Origin: Ochrobactrum sp. BTU1
GTDB lineage: Bacteria > Pseudomonadota > Alphaproteobacteria > Rhizobiales > Rhizobiaceae
Direction: 5' to 3'
Assembly: GCA_018798825.1 (NCBI GenBank)
Contig: CP076355.1
Location: forward strand, 650,001-714,000
DNA: 64,000 nucleotides
The translations under genes were made by a program, and so were the position numbers. Positions 9,422 through 17,372 of the stretch are shown here, piece by piece. How positions within the stretch are numbered: position 1 is the stretch's first letter; every line of letters starts with the position of its first letter. The notes beneath the pieces were generated by a model, which did no database searches, was not told where the DNA came from, and was given only the letters and a program-made list of their open reading frames with translations.

Positions 9422-10366
9422 ATGGCTTATATCAGAAAAGCGGGATACTTCACTGCGGGCCTGATTTCAGGGGCTTTGCTGATGACCAATGCTGCATGGA
9501 GTGAGGGCAGATTTGATCTCAGTCCAGAACAGCCAAACCGTTTGCGGGTTGAAAAAATCGATAAGCGTATCGATGAGGTCAAGGACTTCAAATTCGTCAA
9601 AGACGGTGTTCTGACCATTGGCATCAGCACCAGCGGGCATCTGCCGCTGCACGACTATGCGTCAGATTCCAAGACTGTCATCGGCTACGATGTCGATCTG
9701 GCACAGATCATTGCCGATAGTCTCGGCCGCGATCTCGAACTGGTTTCGGTTGCCTGGGCCGATTGGCCTCTTGGGCTTGCTTCTGGCAAATTCGATGCCG
9801 TGATTTCCAATGTCACAGTGACGGAAGAGCGGAAAGAAAAGTTTGATTTCTCCACCTATCGTAAGGATGAGCTTGGCTTTTACGTCAAGGCTGACAGCGC
9901 GATCAAGGAGCTGAAACAGCCCAAGGATATTGAAGGCCTCAAGATCATCACCGATGCAGGCACCAATCAGGAAAAGGTGCTGCTGGAGTGGGATCGTCAG
10001 AATGTTGCAGCCGGTCTGAAACCGATTGAGGTGCAATATTACGACGATGACGCGGTCAAGGATCTCGCCATTCAAAGTGGCCGTGCCGATGCGGTGTTCA
10101 GCGTGAACGCGACGCAGGCCTATTCCGCTGGCATCAATGGCAAGACCAAGCTGGTTGGTACGGTGAGTGGCGGCTGGCCGATCACCGCCGAGATTGCGGT
10201 CACAACGCGCAAGGGCAGTGGGCTTGCAGCTCCACTGACCAATGTTCTCAACGATCTGATTGCAAGCGGTGCCTATACCAAAGTTCTTGAGACCTGGAAC
10301 CTTGGACCGGAAGCCATCACCGAAGCCAAGACAAATCCACAGGGCCTGCCGAAAAGCGGTTCGTGA
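9422..10366 (+). CDS. Amino acid ABC transporter substrate-binding protein, copy 2
   Basis: A 314-residue binding protein, very close to copy 1 throughout: same RFDLSPEQPNRLR start of the mature chain, same FDAVISNVTVTEERKEKFDFS block and the same NPQGLPKSGS end. The signal peptide ends around AAWS. An AGGAGATGGG leader precedes the ATG by a few bases, 75 bp after copy 1. Differences concentrate in the ligand-cleft segments (ISTSGHLPLHD here against INPWVPPIST in copy 1), which suggests a related but different ligand. Recent tandem duplication is the simplest explanation. Confidence 0.92.
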   Translation: MAYIRKAGYFTAGLISGALLMTNAAWSEGRFDLSPEQPNRLRVEKIDKRIDEVKDFKFVKDGVLTIGISTSGHLPLHDYASDSKTVIGYDVDLAQIIADSLGRDLELVSVAWADWPLGLASGKFDAVISNVTVTEERKEKFDFSTYRKDELGFYVKADSAIKELKQPKDIEGLKIITDAGTNQEKVLLEWDRQNVAAGLKPIEVQYYDDDAVKDLAIQSGRADAVFSVNATQAYSAGINGKTKLVGTVSGGWPITAEIAVTTRKGSGLAAPLTNVLNDLIASGAYTKVLETWNLGPEAITEAKTNPQGLPKSGS

Positions 10367-10436
10367 GGGGCTGGGCTGGCACATGAGGGGACGCATATGC
10401 CAGCCCGCTTTAGTTTACACAAATGGAGAACGGTTC

Positions 10437-11366
10437 ATGAGAGCAGTCGCTCTGTTAGTTGCTGTATCGGCGTTGGTAGGCGCATCTTCCCTGTCGGCCT
10501 TTTCGGAGGATGATTTTGATTTATCACCCGAGCAAGCTGGTCGCATTCATGTGCAGAGAGATGCCAAGGCAATTGGCGCCATCCCCGCAGATTTCAAATT
10601 CGTCACGCCGGGCAAGTTGACTGTGGCCGTTGCGCCGGGTGGTCCGCCGCTGGCGGCCTATGCCACAGATGCCAAGACTGTTGTGGGTGCGGATGCAGAC
10701 TATGCGTCGGCCATTGCCGAAAGCCTGGGGCTTGAACTTGAAAGCGTTCCTGTTGCATGGATCGATTGGCCGCTGGGTCTCGCATCAGCCAAATATGATG
10801 CCGTGATATCCAATGTTGGCGTAACGGAAGAGCGCAAGGAAAAGTTCGACTTTTCGACCTATCGGCAAGGCCTGCATGGCTTTTTCGTAAAGGCCGATAG
10901 TGGTGTTACCTCCATCAAGGAACCAAAGGATGCTGCAGGCCTCCGCATCATCGTGGGTGCGGGCACCAATCAGGAGCGCATTCTGGTCAAGTGGAGCGAA
11001 GAGAATGAGAAGGCGGGTCTGAAACCGCTGGAATTGCAATATTACGATGATGAAGCTGCCAGCCTTTTGGCTCTGCAATCGGGCCGGGCCGATGTTATCG
11101 TGCAGCCCCACGCGCAGCTCGTGTTCATCGCCTCTCGCGACAAGAATATCAAACGCGTCGGCACGCTGAGTGCGGGCTGGCCGGATCGCTCGGATGTGGC
11201 GATTACAACGCGTAAAGGCAGCGGACTTGCCGATGCATTGACCATTGCCACCAACAGCCTGATTGCGAGCGGATACTATGCCCGCATTCTCGATCGCTGG
11301 CATCTGGAGGAAGAAGCCCTCAAACAATCGGAGACCAATCCGCCCGGATTGCCGAAGTTCAAATAA
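10437..11366 (+). CDS. Amino acid ABC transporter substrate-binding protein, copy 3
   Basis: A 309-residue paralogue of the two preceding binding proteins. The longer open frame from 10260 overlaps copy 2 and is not credible; ATG 10437 has a GGAGAA site and starts a signal peptide ending near SAFS. The mature chain begins DDFDLSPEQAGRIHVQ. It is the most diverged of the three: AVAPGGPPLAA in the first cleft strand, YRQGLHGFFVKAD in place of YRKDELGFYVKAD, and DVIVQPHAQL in place of DAVFSVNA.QAY. The cleft changes suggest a third ligand or affinity class for the same membrane components. Confidence 0.9.
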   Translation: MRAVALLVAVSALVGASSLSAFSEDDFDLSPEQAGRIHVQRDAKAIGAIPADFKFVTPGKLTVAVAPGGPPLAAYATDAKTVVGADADYASAIAESLGLELESVPVAWIDWPLGLASAKYDAVISNVGVTEERKEKFDFSTYRQGLHGFFVKADSGVTSIKEPKDAAGLRIIVGAGTNQERILVKWSEENEKAGLKPLELQYYDDEAASLLALQSGRADVIVQPHAQLVFIASRDKNIKRVGTLSAGWPDRSDVAITTRKGSGLADALTIATNSLIASGYYARILDRWHLEEEALKQSETNPPGLPKFK

Positions 11367-11375
11367 CATTTCTAC

Positions 11376-11419
11376 GCGCATCTTATCCGAAAACAAGTTC
11401 ACACTTGTCGGAATGCACT
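11376..11419 (+). repeat. Degenerate palindromic repeat
   Basis: GCGCATCTTATCCGAAAAC... pairs imperfectly with ...CTTGTCGGAATGCACTC. It is an eroded member of the hairpin family seen intact at 8264-8304, lying between binding-protein copy 3 and the DsbA-fold gene. Confidence 0.65.
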
Positions 11420-11439
11420 CACATATAAAAGGATAAAAC

Positions 11440-12036
11440 GTGCCAAAATCGATTGATTATTTCTTTTCCATCGGCTCGCCCTGGTCATATCTCGGGCTTG
11501 ATACGCTCGAGGAACTGGCAGAGCGGCATGTGGTCGAGATCAAGCCATATCTTGCGACCGTCATCGAGGAGAATGGCGGCATCTTTTCGCGCAATCGTCC
11601 GGAAGCCCGTCGCGCCTATGGCACGCAGGATCTCAAGCGTTGGGCCAAGTTTCGCGGCAAACCGCTTTTCATTGATGATCGCCCGGCTCTGAGTGATCCC
11701 ACACCTGCTTCATTCAGTGTGATTGCGGCTTACCTTGAAGGTCAAAACTGGCTGCAGCTGACACGCGTGCTTCAACATGCGTTTTGGTCTGAGGCCAAGG
11801 ATATTGGCAAGCCGGAAGTCCGCAGTGCGGTCGCCGATGAAGCCGGTTTCAACGGTCAATATCTGGTTGGGCGTGAGAATGATCACGACGTTCAGGCCAA
11901 ATGGAAATCGGATCGCGAACGTGCCGTCGACAAGGGTGTGTTTGGTTTTCCGACCTATATTTACGATACTGAGACTTATTGGGGACAAGATAATCTCGGC
12001 TTTCTGGCGAGTCATCTGCGCGGAGAAGCCTATTAA
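11440..12036 (+). CDS. DsbA-family protein, 2-hydroxychromene-2-carboxylate isomerase/kappa-GST type
   Basis: A 198-residue thioredoxin-fold protein. The N-terminal YFFSIGSPWSYLGL carries the SPWSY signature of HCCA isomerases and kappa-class glutathione transferases, with serine where DsbA has its CxxC. The C-terminal GVFGFPTYIYDTETYWGQDNL is the matching GVPT-type cis-proline segment. No signal peptide is seen, so it is cytosolic. It starts at GTG 11440 after AAAGGA. It lies last in module 1, behind the binding proteins. A glutathione-dependent step on a thiol or thioether is plausible; B. subtilis ytm has a glutaredoxin-like gene (ytnI) in a comparable setting, although from another family. 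Confidence 0.82.
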   Translation: MPKSIDYFFSIGSPWSYLGLDTLEELAERHVVEIKPYLATVIEENGGIFSRNRPEARRAYGTQDLKRWAKFRGKPLFIDDRPALSDPTPASFSVIAAYLEGQNWLQLTRVLQHAFWSEAKDIGKPEVRSAVADEAGFNGQYLVGRENDHDVQAKWKSDRERAVDKGVFGFPTYIYDTETYWGQDNLGFLASHLRGEAY

Positions 12037-12092
12037 AATCAGATGGCTGCATTAGAAACTTCAGATAATGCAGCCAGTCGTTATATCGGCTG

Positions 12093-12815
12093 TCAGCGAA
12101 GCGCGTATCCACCATCAGGATAAAGGTTAGAACCGGTCACAAACCTGTTTCCCATGAGGTAAAGTACGGTATCGGCAATCTCGGATTCAGTGCCTGGTCT
12201 GCCGACAAGCGAATTTTGACGATAGTGTTCATAGGCTATTTCGCGTATTTGCTGCGGACGATTTTGCCAAAGATGGCCGTCGATCGTACCGGGTGAAATC
12301 GTGTTCACCCGGATGGGTGCCAGATCGATCGCCAACCCGCGACCGAGCCCTTCGATTGCACTGTTGCAAGCTGCATAAACTGCGCCACCCTTGATTGGCC
12401 TTGCGCTGGCTGCACCGGCCATCAAGGTGATCGAACCAGCCTTGTCGAGGTGCGGAACAGCTTGTTTCACAGCCCAGTATTGGCCCCAGAACTTTGAACG
12501 AAACGGGCTTTCAATTGCCTCTATGTCGTCGCTGTCGAGGCCGACCACAGTGTAGGTGGCCGCCGGGACGAACAGATGATCGAAAGCGCCGATTGCTCTG
12601 AAAAATGTCGCGAGAGATTGAATGTCGGAGGTATCGACTTCCAGTGCGGTTGATCTCTCTCCCAGAGTTATAGCAGCCTGTTCAAGTCTTGCAGGATCGC
12701 GTGCGCCTATAACGACCTTGCCGCCGGCTTCTACCGCCTTCTTTGCAACGGCAAACCCGATCCCGGTACTTCCACCAATCACGACGATTGTCTTATCTCG
12801 CAGTGCTTCTGACAT
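12093..12815 (-). CDS. SDR family oxidoreductase lacking the usual catalytic lysine
   Basis: A 240-residue short-chain dehydrogenase-like protein. The Rossmann motif GGSTGIG (residues 14-20), an LFVPAAT strand in place of NNAG, and the C-terminal PIRVNTISPGTIDG are clear. The active-site tyrosine is Y147, but the YxxxK lysine is asparagine (Y147-A-A-C-N151). This occurs in a known atypical SDR subgroup, so the protein may be folded and cofactor-binding but catalytically altered. It is divergent from the LysR gene at 12923, the common arrangement for a regulator and its target. The ATG follows a GGGTGAG site. Confidence 0.88.
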   Translation of the reverse strand: MSEALRDKTIVVIGGSTGIGFAVAKKAVEAGGKVVIGARDPARLEQAAITLGERSTALEVDTSDIQSLATFFRAIGAFDHLFVPAATYTVVGLDSDDIEAIESPFRSKFWGQYWAVKQAVPHLDKAGSITLMAGAASARPIKGGAVYAACNSAIEGLGRGLAIDLAPIRVNTISPGTIDGHLWQNRPQQIREIAYEHYRQNSLVGRPGTESEIADTVLYLMGNRFVTGSNLYPDGGYALR

Positions 12816-12922
12816 TGCTCACCCTTCACAGCGCTGAAATTGTGTGAAAGGCAATTTATCATGGAGAAAATTTCGCACTTCTGACATTATTTATATTCAA
12901 TCACGACAAATATTATCGACAG
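12816..12922. promoter_or_regulatory. Divergent SDR/LysR promoter region
   Basis: A 107-bp A+T-rich gap between two divergently transcribed genes, where a LysR protein normally binds to control both. It contains CTGACATTATTT (12881-12892) followed by TTCAATCA; the same two words occur upstream of the ABC binding-protein gene at 31747. I cannot place a defined operator. Confidence 0.5.
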
Positions 12923-13819
12923 ATGATTTCAAACGAACGGTTAAACGGTATCAGAGCATTTGTTCAGGCTGAGCAATCGGGCAGCTTCGCGGCTGCATCA
13001 ACCGTGTTGGGCCTGTCGCAATCTGCGGTCAGCAAATCTGTTGCTCGGCTTGAAGATCGTCTCGGTGTGCGGTTGTTTCATCGCACGACCCGCAGTCTAA
13101 GCCTGACCGACGAGGGGCGCGTTTATCTTGAAAGTTGCCGTCGGGCGCTTGAAGAGCTTGCGAATGCAGAAACTGCACTTTCTTCCCGCATAGCTGTTCC
13201 GGCAGGACGGGTGCGGATTAATCTGCCGGATTTGTTTGGCCGGAAATGCGTTGCACCTTTGTTGATGCAACTAGCCCAGGCCCATCCACAGCTGCATTTT
13301 GAAGTGTCATTTGAAAACCGCGTCGTGAACCTCATTGAAGAGGGGTACGACCTTGCGGTGCGGATCGGTGATCTGCCCGATAGTATGGATCTGATTTCTA
13401 AACGCGTGGGTCAGCAGGACGTCATCATTTGTGCATCGCCCTCTTATATATCGGCCTACGGTAAGCCTTTGAAACTGAGTGACGTTCAAGAGCATTTCTG
13501 CGTCATGCAGTTTCGTGGTGGGCGAAATGAACCATGGGTCGTTTTAAACGAGCATGGGGAAAAGGTTCGATGCGATATCCGCGCGAACCATAGCTTTGCT
13601 GCTTTTGATATGATCGTTGATGCGGGTATTGCTGGCTTGGGGTTTGTTCAGGTACCCCGTTGGCTGGTCGAAGACAAGCTCTTGTCCGGCGCGTTGGTTC
13701 AGGTTTTGCCGGATATCAGAACGCCTTCGTTGCCGATCCATGTCATATGGCCGGGCGGGCGTGTTCTTGCGTCACGCGTGAGAGCAACGATTGATATAAT
13801 TGTTGAAGGCTTGCGGTAG
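12923..13819 (+). CDS. LysR family transcriptional regulator
   Basis: A 298-residue LysR-type regulator. The N-terminal winged helix-turn-helix has the typical FAAASTVLGLSQSAVSKSVARLE and LFHRTTRSLSLT. The remainder is the two-lobed effector-binding domain, with LIEEGYDLAVRIG and FVQVPRWLV typical of the CrgA/DsdC-like group that often controls nearby redox enzymes. It is transcribed away from the SDR gene and probably regulates that gene and itself. It ends just before a strong hairpin. Confidence 0.93.
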   Translation: MISNERLNGIRAFVQAEQSGSFAAASTVLGLSQSAVSKSVARLEDRLGVRLFHRTTRSLSLTDEGRVYLESCRRALEELANAETALSSRIAVPAGRVRINLPDLFGRKCVAPLLMQLAQAHPQLHFEVSFENRVVNLIEEGYDLAVRIGDLPDSMDLISKRVGQQDVIICASPSYISAYGKPLKLSDVQEHFCVMQFRGGRNEPWVVLNEHGEKVRCDIRANHSFAAFDMIVDAGIAGLGFVQVPRWLVEDKLLSGALVQVLPDIRTPSLPIHVIWPGGRVLASRVRATIDIIVEGLR

Positions 13820-13822
13820 CTC

Positions 13823-13847
13823 GCGCCGCGCTTGACAGGCGCGGCGC
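13823..13847. terminator. Hairpin between convergent genes
   Basis: GCGCCGCGC (13823-13831) and GCGCGGCGC (13839-13847) form a perfect 9-bp G+C stem in the short gap between the converging LysR and acetyltransferase-like genes. CTTAATTTT follows on the plus side. It probably serves as a terminator in both directions. Confidence 0.7.
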
Positions 13848-13856
13848 CGCTTAATT

Positions 13857-14312
13857 TTACTGGCTGGAGAGGCTGTTTCCAGCTGGGGCACCAAGCTCAA
13901 AAAGCTTGGAACCTTGCTCGCCATCGATCTCCCGATAACCAATGATCCGAAACCATTTAACGACGTCAGGACGATCGAGCCAACTTCTGGAATGTATCGG
14001 ACGGTCGCCAGAAAGCGCCTGAATTTGCTTTATGTGCTTCCGGCAAAAGCGGACGGATCGCGCATTGAAGAAATCTTCCTTCGCTGCAAACAGCGTATCT
14101 GTTCCATCATCCGCCTCTTGCCAGGCAATGATCGCCACGACCTTGTCGTCTTCAATCAGTGCATGTGCGCGTCCTTCGCGCAAGTTCATGGTAAGGTTAT
14201 CATAGGCCGATCTTACGTCTTTCCCAGCCGCGATATATTCTGCTGCCATTCGCTCTGAAAGGTCGTGAAAAACGCTTTCCAGATCACCAACACTTGCCGT
14301 GCGTGCTTTCAT
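13857..14312 (-). CDS. Small GNAT-like protein (possible acetyltransferase)
   Basis: A 151-residue protein beginning MKARTASVGDLESVFHDLSER, an opening like those of GNAT proteins and of the phage Gp13-type relatives. ALIEDDKVVAIIAWQEADDGTDTLFAA fits the GNAT central strands, and VKWFRIIGYREI resembles a degenerate motif B. The acetyl-CoA loop (Q/RxxGxG/A) is not evident, so activity is uncertain. A strong GGGAGG site precedes the ATG. It converges with the LysR gene, with nothing obviously coupled on its own strand. Confidence 0.65.
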   Translation of the reverse strand: MKARTASVGDLESVFHDLSERMAAEYIAAGKDVRSAYDNLTMNLREGRAHALIEDDKVVAIIAWQEADDGTDTLFAAKEDFFNARSVRFCRKHIKQIQALSGDRPIHSRSWLDRPDVVKWFRIIGYREIDGEQGSKLFELGAPAGNSLSSQ

Positions 14313-14689
14313 CTTTCTGACCTCCCTTGGTTATTTTCCTCCGCGCCAAAAGGGATAATCTGATTATCCCAAGGCCGATCGGATCGATATCTTCAACGTT
14401 AAAATGCTGAAGCCGGTTCCACTTTGGAAATATGCCATGTTGGGTTTTTCGATAAAACCCAATAATGCCAACGCAAGATATTGGGATGGAGTCTAACATT
14501 GCTCTGTGACGGGCGCTTAGCACTATGTTCCATGAATCACGGAAATATGAAGCGCAAATTCCTTGAGTGGCGCAGGCTGCGCAATCATATTCCTTAGCTC
14601 AATGAGTGCGTAGTCGTAAAATCACCGATCTGAAAAACGCTCATCGAGAAGCGCCCACCTCATTTCGCAATAGCCTCAGGAACAATCAA
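14313..14689. other. 377-bp intergenic region with two small inverted repeats
   Basis: No credible gene is seen. Two palindromes stand out: GGGATAAT-ctg-ATTATCCC (14352-14370), which looks like an operator or small hairpin, and TGGGTTTT-tcgat-AAAACCCA (14441-14461), a possible terminator-like stem. The promoter of the acetyltransferase-like gene (minus strand) and that of the LLM gene at 14690 (plus strand) must lie here. Confidence 0.5.
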
Positions 14690-16015
14690 TTGAACAAGTC
14701 TCTTCATCTTACGGCGTTTATGCGCCCTGTAAGTCTGCATACTGGCGCTTGGCGATATCCCGGTGCCTATGCCGACGCAAACTTCAATTTCAAGCATCTG
14801 AAGGCTTTCGCCCAGAAACTTGAAGCGGCGAAATTCGACGCATTCTTCATGGCGGATCATCTTGCGGTCCTCAACATGCCGGTCGAGGCACTGAAGCGCA
14901 GTCATACGGTTACGTCGTTTGAACCATTCACGCTGCTGTCAGCTCTGGCTGCTGTGACTGACAAGATCGGACTGGCGGCGACTGCTTCCACCACATTTGA
15001 CGAGCCGTACCATATTGCCAGACGTTTTGCCTCGCTTGACCATATTAGCCAGGGGCGCGCAGCGTGGAACATCGTCACGACATCCAATCCCGATTCAGCG
15101 CTTAATTTCGGCAAGGACGAGCATGTCGAGCATGGCGAACGCTACAAGCGTGCGCGCGAGTTCTATGATGTTGTAACCGGACTTTGGGACAGCTTTGCGG
15201 ATGATGCATTCATCCGGGATCAGGAAAGCGGCATCTTCTTTGATCCATCCAAGATGCATGTTCTGGATCATCATGGCGATGATTTTAATGTGCGTGGACC
15301 ACTCAATATTGCGCGTCCAGTACAAGGATGGCCGGTAATTGTTCAGGCTGGTCAATCAGAACCGGGCCGCCAGCTGGCGGCTGAAACCGCAGAAGTGGTG
15401 TTTTGTGCGCCGCGAGACATTGTTGAATCAAAAAAGCTTTATGCTGATTTGAAGTCGCGCTTGGCAGCTGCCGGTCGCGCGCCATCGTCGTTGAAGATAT
15501 TGCCTGCAGCCTTCATTGTCCTTGGCGATAGCCTTGAGGAAGCCAAGCAGAAGCGTGCGAAGCTCGATAGTCTTGTTCATTATGATAGCGGTATCGCATC
15601 GCTATCGATTGCTCTGGGCCACGATGTATCAGGCTTTGATCCAGACGACTATTTGCCTGAAATTCCCGAAACCAATGCAAGCAAGTCGGGCAGGGCGCAG
15701 GTGCTTAAATTGGCTGAAGAGGAAAAGCTGACTGTCCGTCAGCTCGCCCAGCGTTACGGCGGCTATTCGGGTCTTGCTTTCGTCGGAACTGTCGAAAGCG
15801 TTGCCGATGAAATGCAGAAATGGCTGGAAGAGGATGCCAGTGACGGCTTCACAGTTGTATTCCCCTTCCTTCCGCAAGGCCTTGATGATGTGGCGGAAAG
15901 ACTGGTGCCTGAGCTACAGCGCCGTGGTATCTTCCGCACCGATTACGAGGGCAGCACACTGCGTGAACACCTCGGCCTCCCACGCCCTTCAAACCGCTTT
16001 TTTGATGGCAGCTAA
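14690..16015 (+). CDS. NtaA/SnaA/DmoA-family FMN-dependent monooxygenase
   Basis: An LLM monooxygenase of about 441 residues. Motifs: MADHLAVL, SQGRAAWNIVTTSNPDSALNFG (a variant of the family's [12 protein letters not shown]), and GWPVIVQAGQSEPGRQLA. I place the start at TTG 14690, after CTCAGG, because it gives N-K-S-L-H-L-T-A-F-M, equal in length to relatives. The frame extends to a GTG at 14606, but those 28 residues look non-coding. It is transcribed alone on this strand, and its last 27 bases overlap the end of the opposing LLM gene at 15989. FMNH2 would have to come from a reductase elsewhere, perhaps the one at 31011. Substrate unknown; organosulfur is likely from the company it keeps. 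Confidence 0.88.
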   Translation: MNKSLHLTAFMRPVSLHTGAWRYPGAYADANFNFKHLKAFAQKLEAAKFDAFFMADHLAVLNMPVEALKRSHTVTSFEPFTLLSALAAVTDKIGLAATASTTFDEPYHIARRFASLDHISQGRAAWNIVTTSNPDSALNFGKDEHVEHGERYKRAREFYDVVTGLWDSFADDAFIRDQESGIFFDPSKMHVLDHHGDDFNVRGPLNIARPVQGWPVIVQAGQSEPGRQLAAETAEVVFCAPRDIVESKKLYADLKSRLAAAGRAPSSLKILPAAFIVLGDSLEEAKQKRAKLDSLVHYDSGIASLSIALGHDVSGFDPDDYLPEIPETNASKSGRAQVLKLAEEEKLTVRQLAQRYGGYSGLAFVGTVESVADEMQKWLEEDASDGFTVVFPFLPQGLDDVAERLVPELQRRGIFRTDYEGSTLREHLGLPRPSNRFFDGS

Positions 16016-17371
16016 GCTGTCTGAACTCTGAACCGATGTCGCGGGATGGATCGGTATTTTCAAACCGAGATTGTCCCGCAATGTCGGACCATCATAACCG
16101 CTGCGAGCAAGCCCGCGGCGACGAAGCTCCGGCAACACCAGCTCGGCAAAGTCTTCCAGACCTGCCGGGAAGATAGGCGGCATCACATTGAAGCCATCCG
16201 CGCCATAGGTTTCAAAACGCTCTTCGAGCGCATCAGCCACGTCCGTCGCCGTGCCAACGATTTGTAGATGACCACGCGCGCCCGCAACCCGGAGATAAAG
16301 TTCGCGAATGGTTAGATTTTCGCGCCGCGCCAATTCAAACAGAAGCTCTTGTCTGCTTTTGCTGCCTTGAGTTTCCGGCAACTCCGGCACGGGACCGTCG
16401 AGATCGAACTGCGAAAGGTCGGGGCCGGACCAGCCAGAAGACAGAATATTGAGCCCCACAGACGGGTGAATGAGGTTCTGGAGCTGATCGAACTTATCCC
16501 GAGCCTCCTGCCTCGTGCGACCAACAACCGGAAAAATGCCCGGCATGATTTTGATATCGTCGGCATCACGGCCATAGTGCGCTGCACGCAGTTTGACATC
16601 TTTGTAGAAAGCGGAAGCTTCCGCAATAGTCTGCTGTGCCGTGAAAACAACATCTGCACTTTTTGCTGCCAGTTCCTTTCCTGCTGCCGATGAACCAGCC
16701 TGCACGGTCACCGGATGCCCTTGCGGGGAACGCGGCACATTCAACGGTCCCTGAACGGAAAAGTGCTTGCCCTTGTGATCAAGTACATGCCGCTTGTTAG
16801 GGTCGAAAAACCGTGCCTGCTCCTTGTCATAAAGAAAGGCATTATCTTCCCAGCTGTTCCATAGTCCCGTGACGACATCGGCAAATTCTTCCGCCCGTTC
16901 ATAACGGTCGGCATGTTCATAATGGTGGTCGAGATTGAAATTGCGCGCCTCAAAGTCGCTGGCCGAAGTCACAAGGTTATAGCCTGCGCGACCACCGCTT
17001 AAATGGTCAAGTGAGGCAAATTTTCGTGCGATGTGGAAAGGCTCATTGAAGCTTGATGAGGCCGTTGCAACAAGACCGATATGGCTGGTGACAGCCGAGA
17101 GCGCTGACAAAAGCGTGAGTGGCTCAAACTGTGCTACATAGCTGTGCGCTGTGCGGCTCAGAATTTCGAGATTGTCGCCGCGGGTTCCTGCACCATCGGC
17201 AAGAAACAGCAGATCGAATTTGGCTGCTTCTGCCAGCGAGGCAACGTTGCGGTAATAGTCGAAATTGATGCCAGCATTTGCAACAGCATCCGGGTGCCGC
17301 CATGCCGCAATATGGTGGCCGACCGGATAGACGAACAAGCCAAAACGCAGAAAACCCTCACGCTTTGCCAT
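15989..17371 (-). CDS. NtaA/SnaA/DmoA-family FMN-dependent monooxygenase
   Basis: A 460-residue LLM monooxygenase. It shows FLADGAGTRGDNLE, LSGGRAGYNLVTSAS (tyrosine in place of the common tryptophan) and GHPVTVQAGSSAAGKELAA, with the tail YDGPTLRDNLGL. The ATG at 17371 lies one base after the stop of the preceding LLM gene and is preceded by CGGAGCGCCTGA, so the two are translated in tandem. A 31-residue upstream extension of the frame is rejected. It is the last gene of the long minus-strand operon that starts at 26655 and overlaps the convergent LLM gene tail to tail by 27 bp. Confidence 0.9.
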   Translation of the reverse strand: MAKREGFLRFGLFVYPVGHHIAAWRHPDAVANAGINFDYYRNVASLAEAAKFDLLFLADGAGTRGDNLEILSRTAHSYVAQFEPLTLLSALSAVTSHIGLVATASSSFNEPFHIARKFASLDHLSGGRAGYNLVTSASDFEARNFNLDHHYEHADRYERAEEFADVVTGLWNSWEDNAFLYDKEQARFFDPNKRHVLDHKGKHFSVQGPLNVPRSPQGHPVTVQAGSSAAGKELAAKSADVVFTAQQTIAEASAFYKDVKLRAAHYGRDADDIKIMPGIFPVVGRTRQEARDKFDQLQNLIHPSVGLNILSSGWSGPDLSQFDLDGPVPELPETQGSKSRQELLFELARRENLTIRELYLRVAGARGHLQIVGTATDVADALEERFETYGADGFNVMPPIFPAGLEDFAELVLPELRRRGLARSGYDGPTLRDNLGLKIPIHPATSVQSSDSLAAIKKAV

Positions 17372-17372
17372 T

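Noticed and set aside
10260..10436. A 59-codon upstream extension of binding-protein copy 3
   Set aside because: It overlaps the coding end of copy 2 in another frame; ATG 10437 has a ribosome site and a signal peptide.
14284..14523. A 79-codon minus-strand frame in the 377-bp gap
   Set aside because: No ribosome site, no recognisable family, and it overlaps the start of the acetyltransferase-like gene in another frame.
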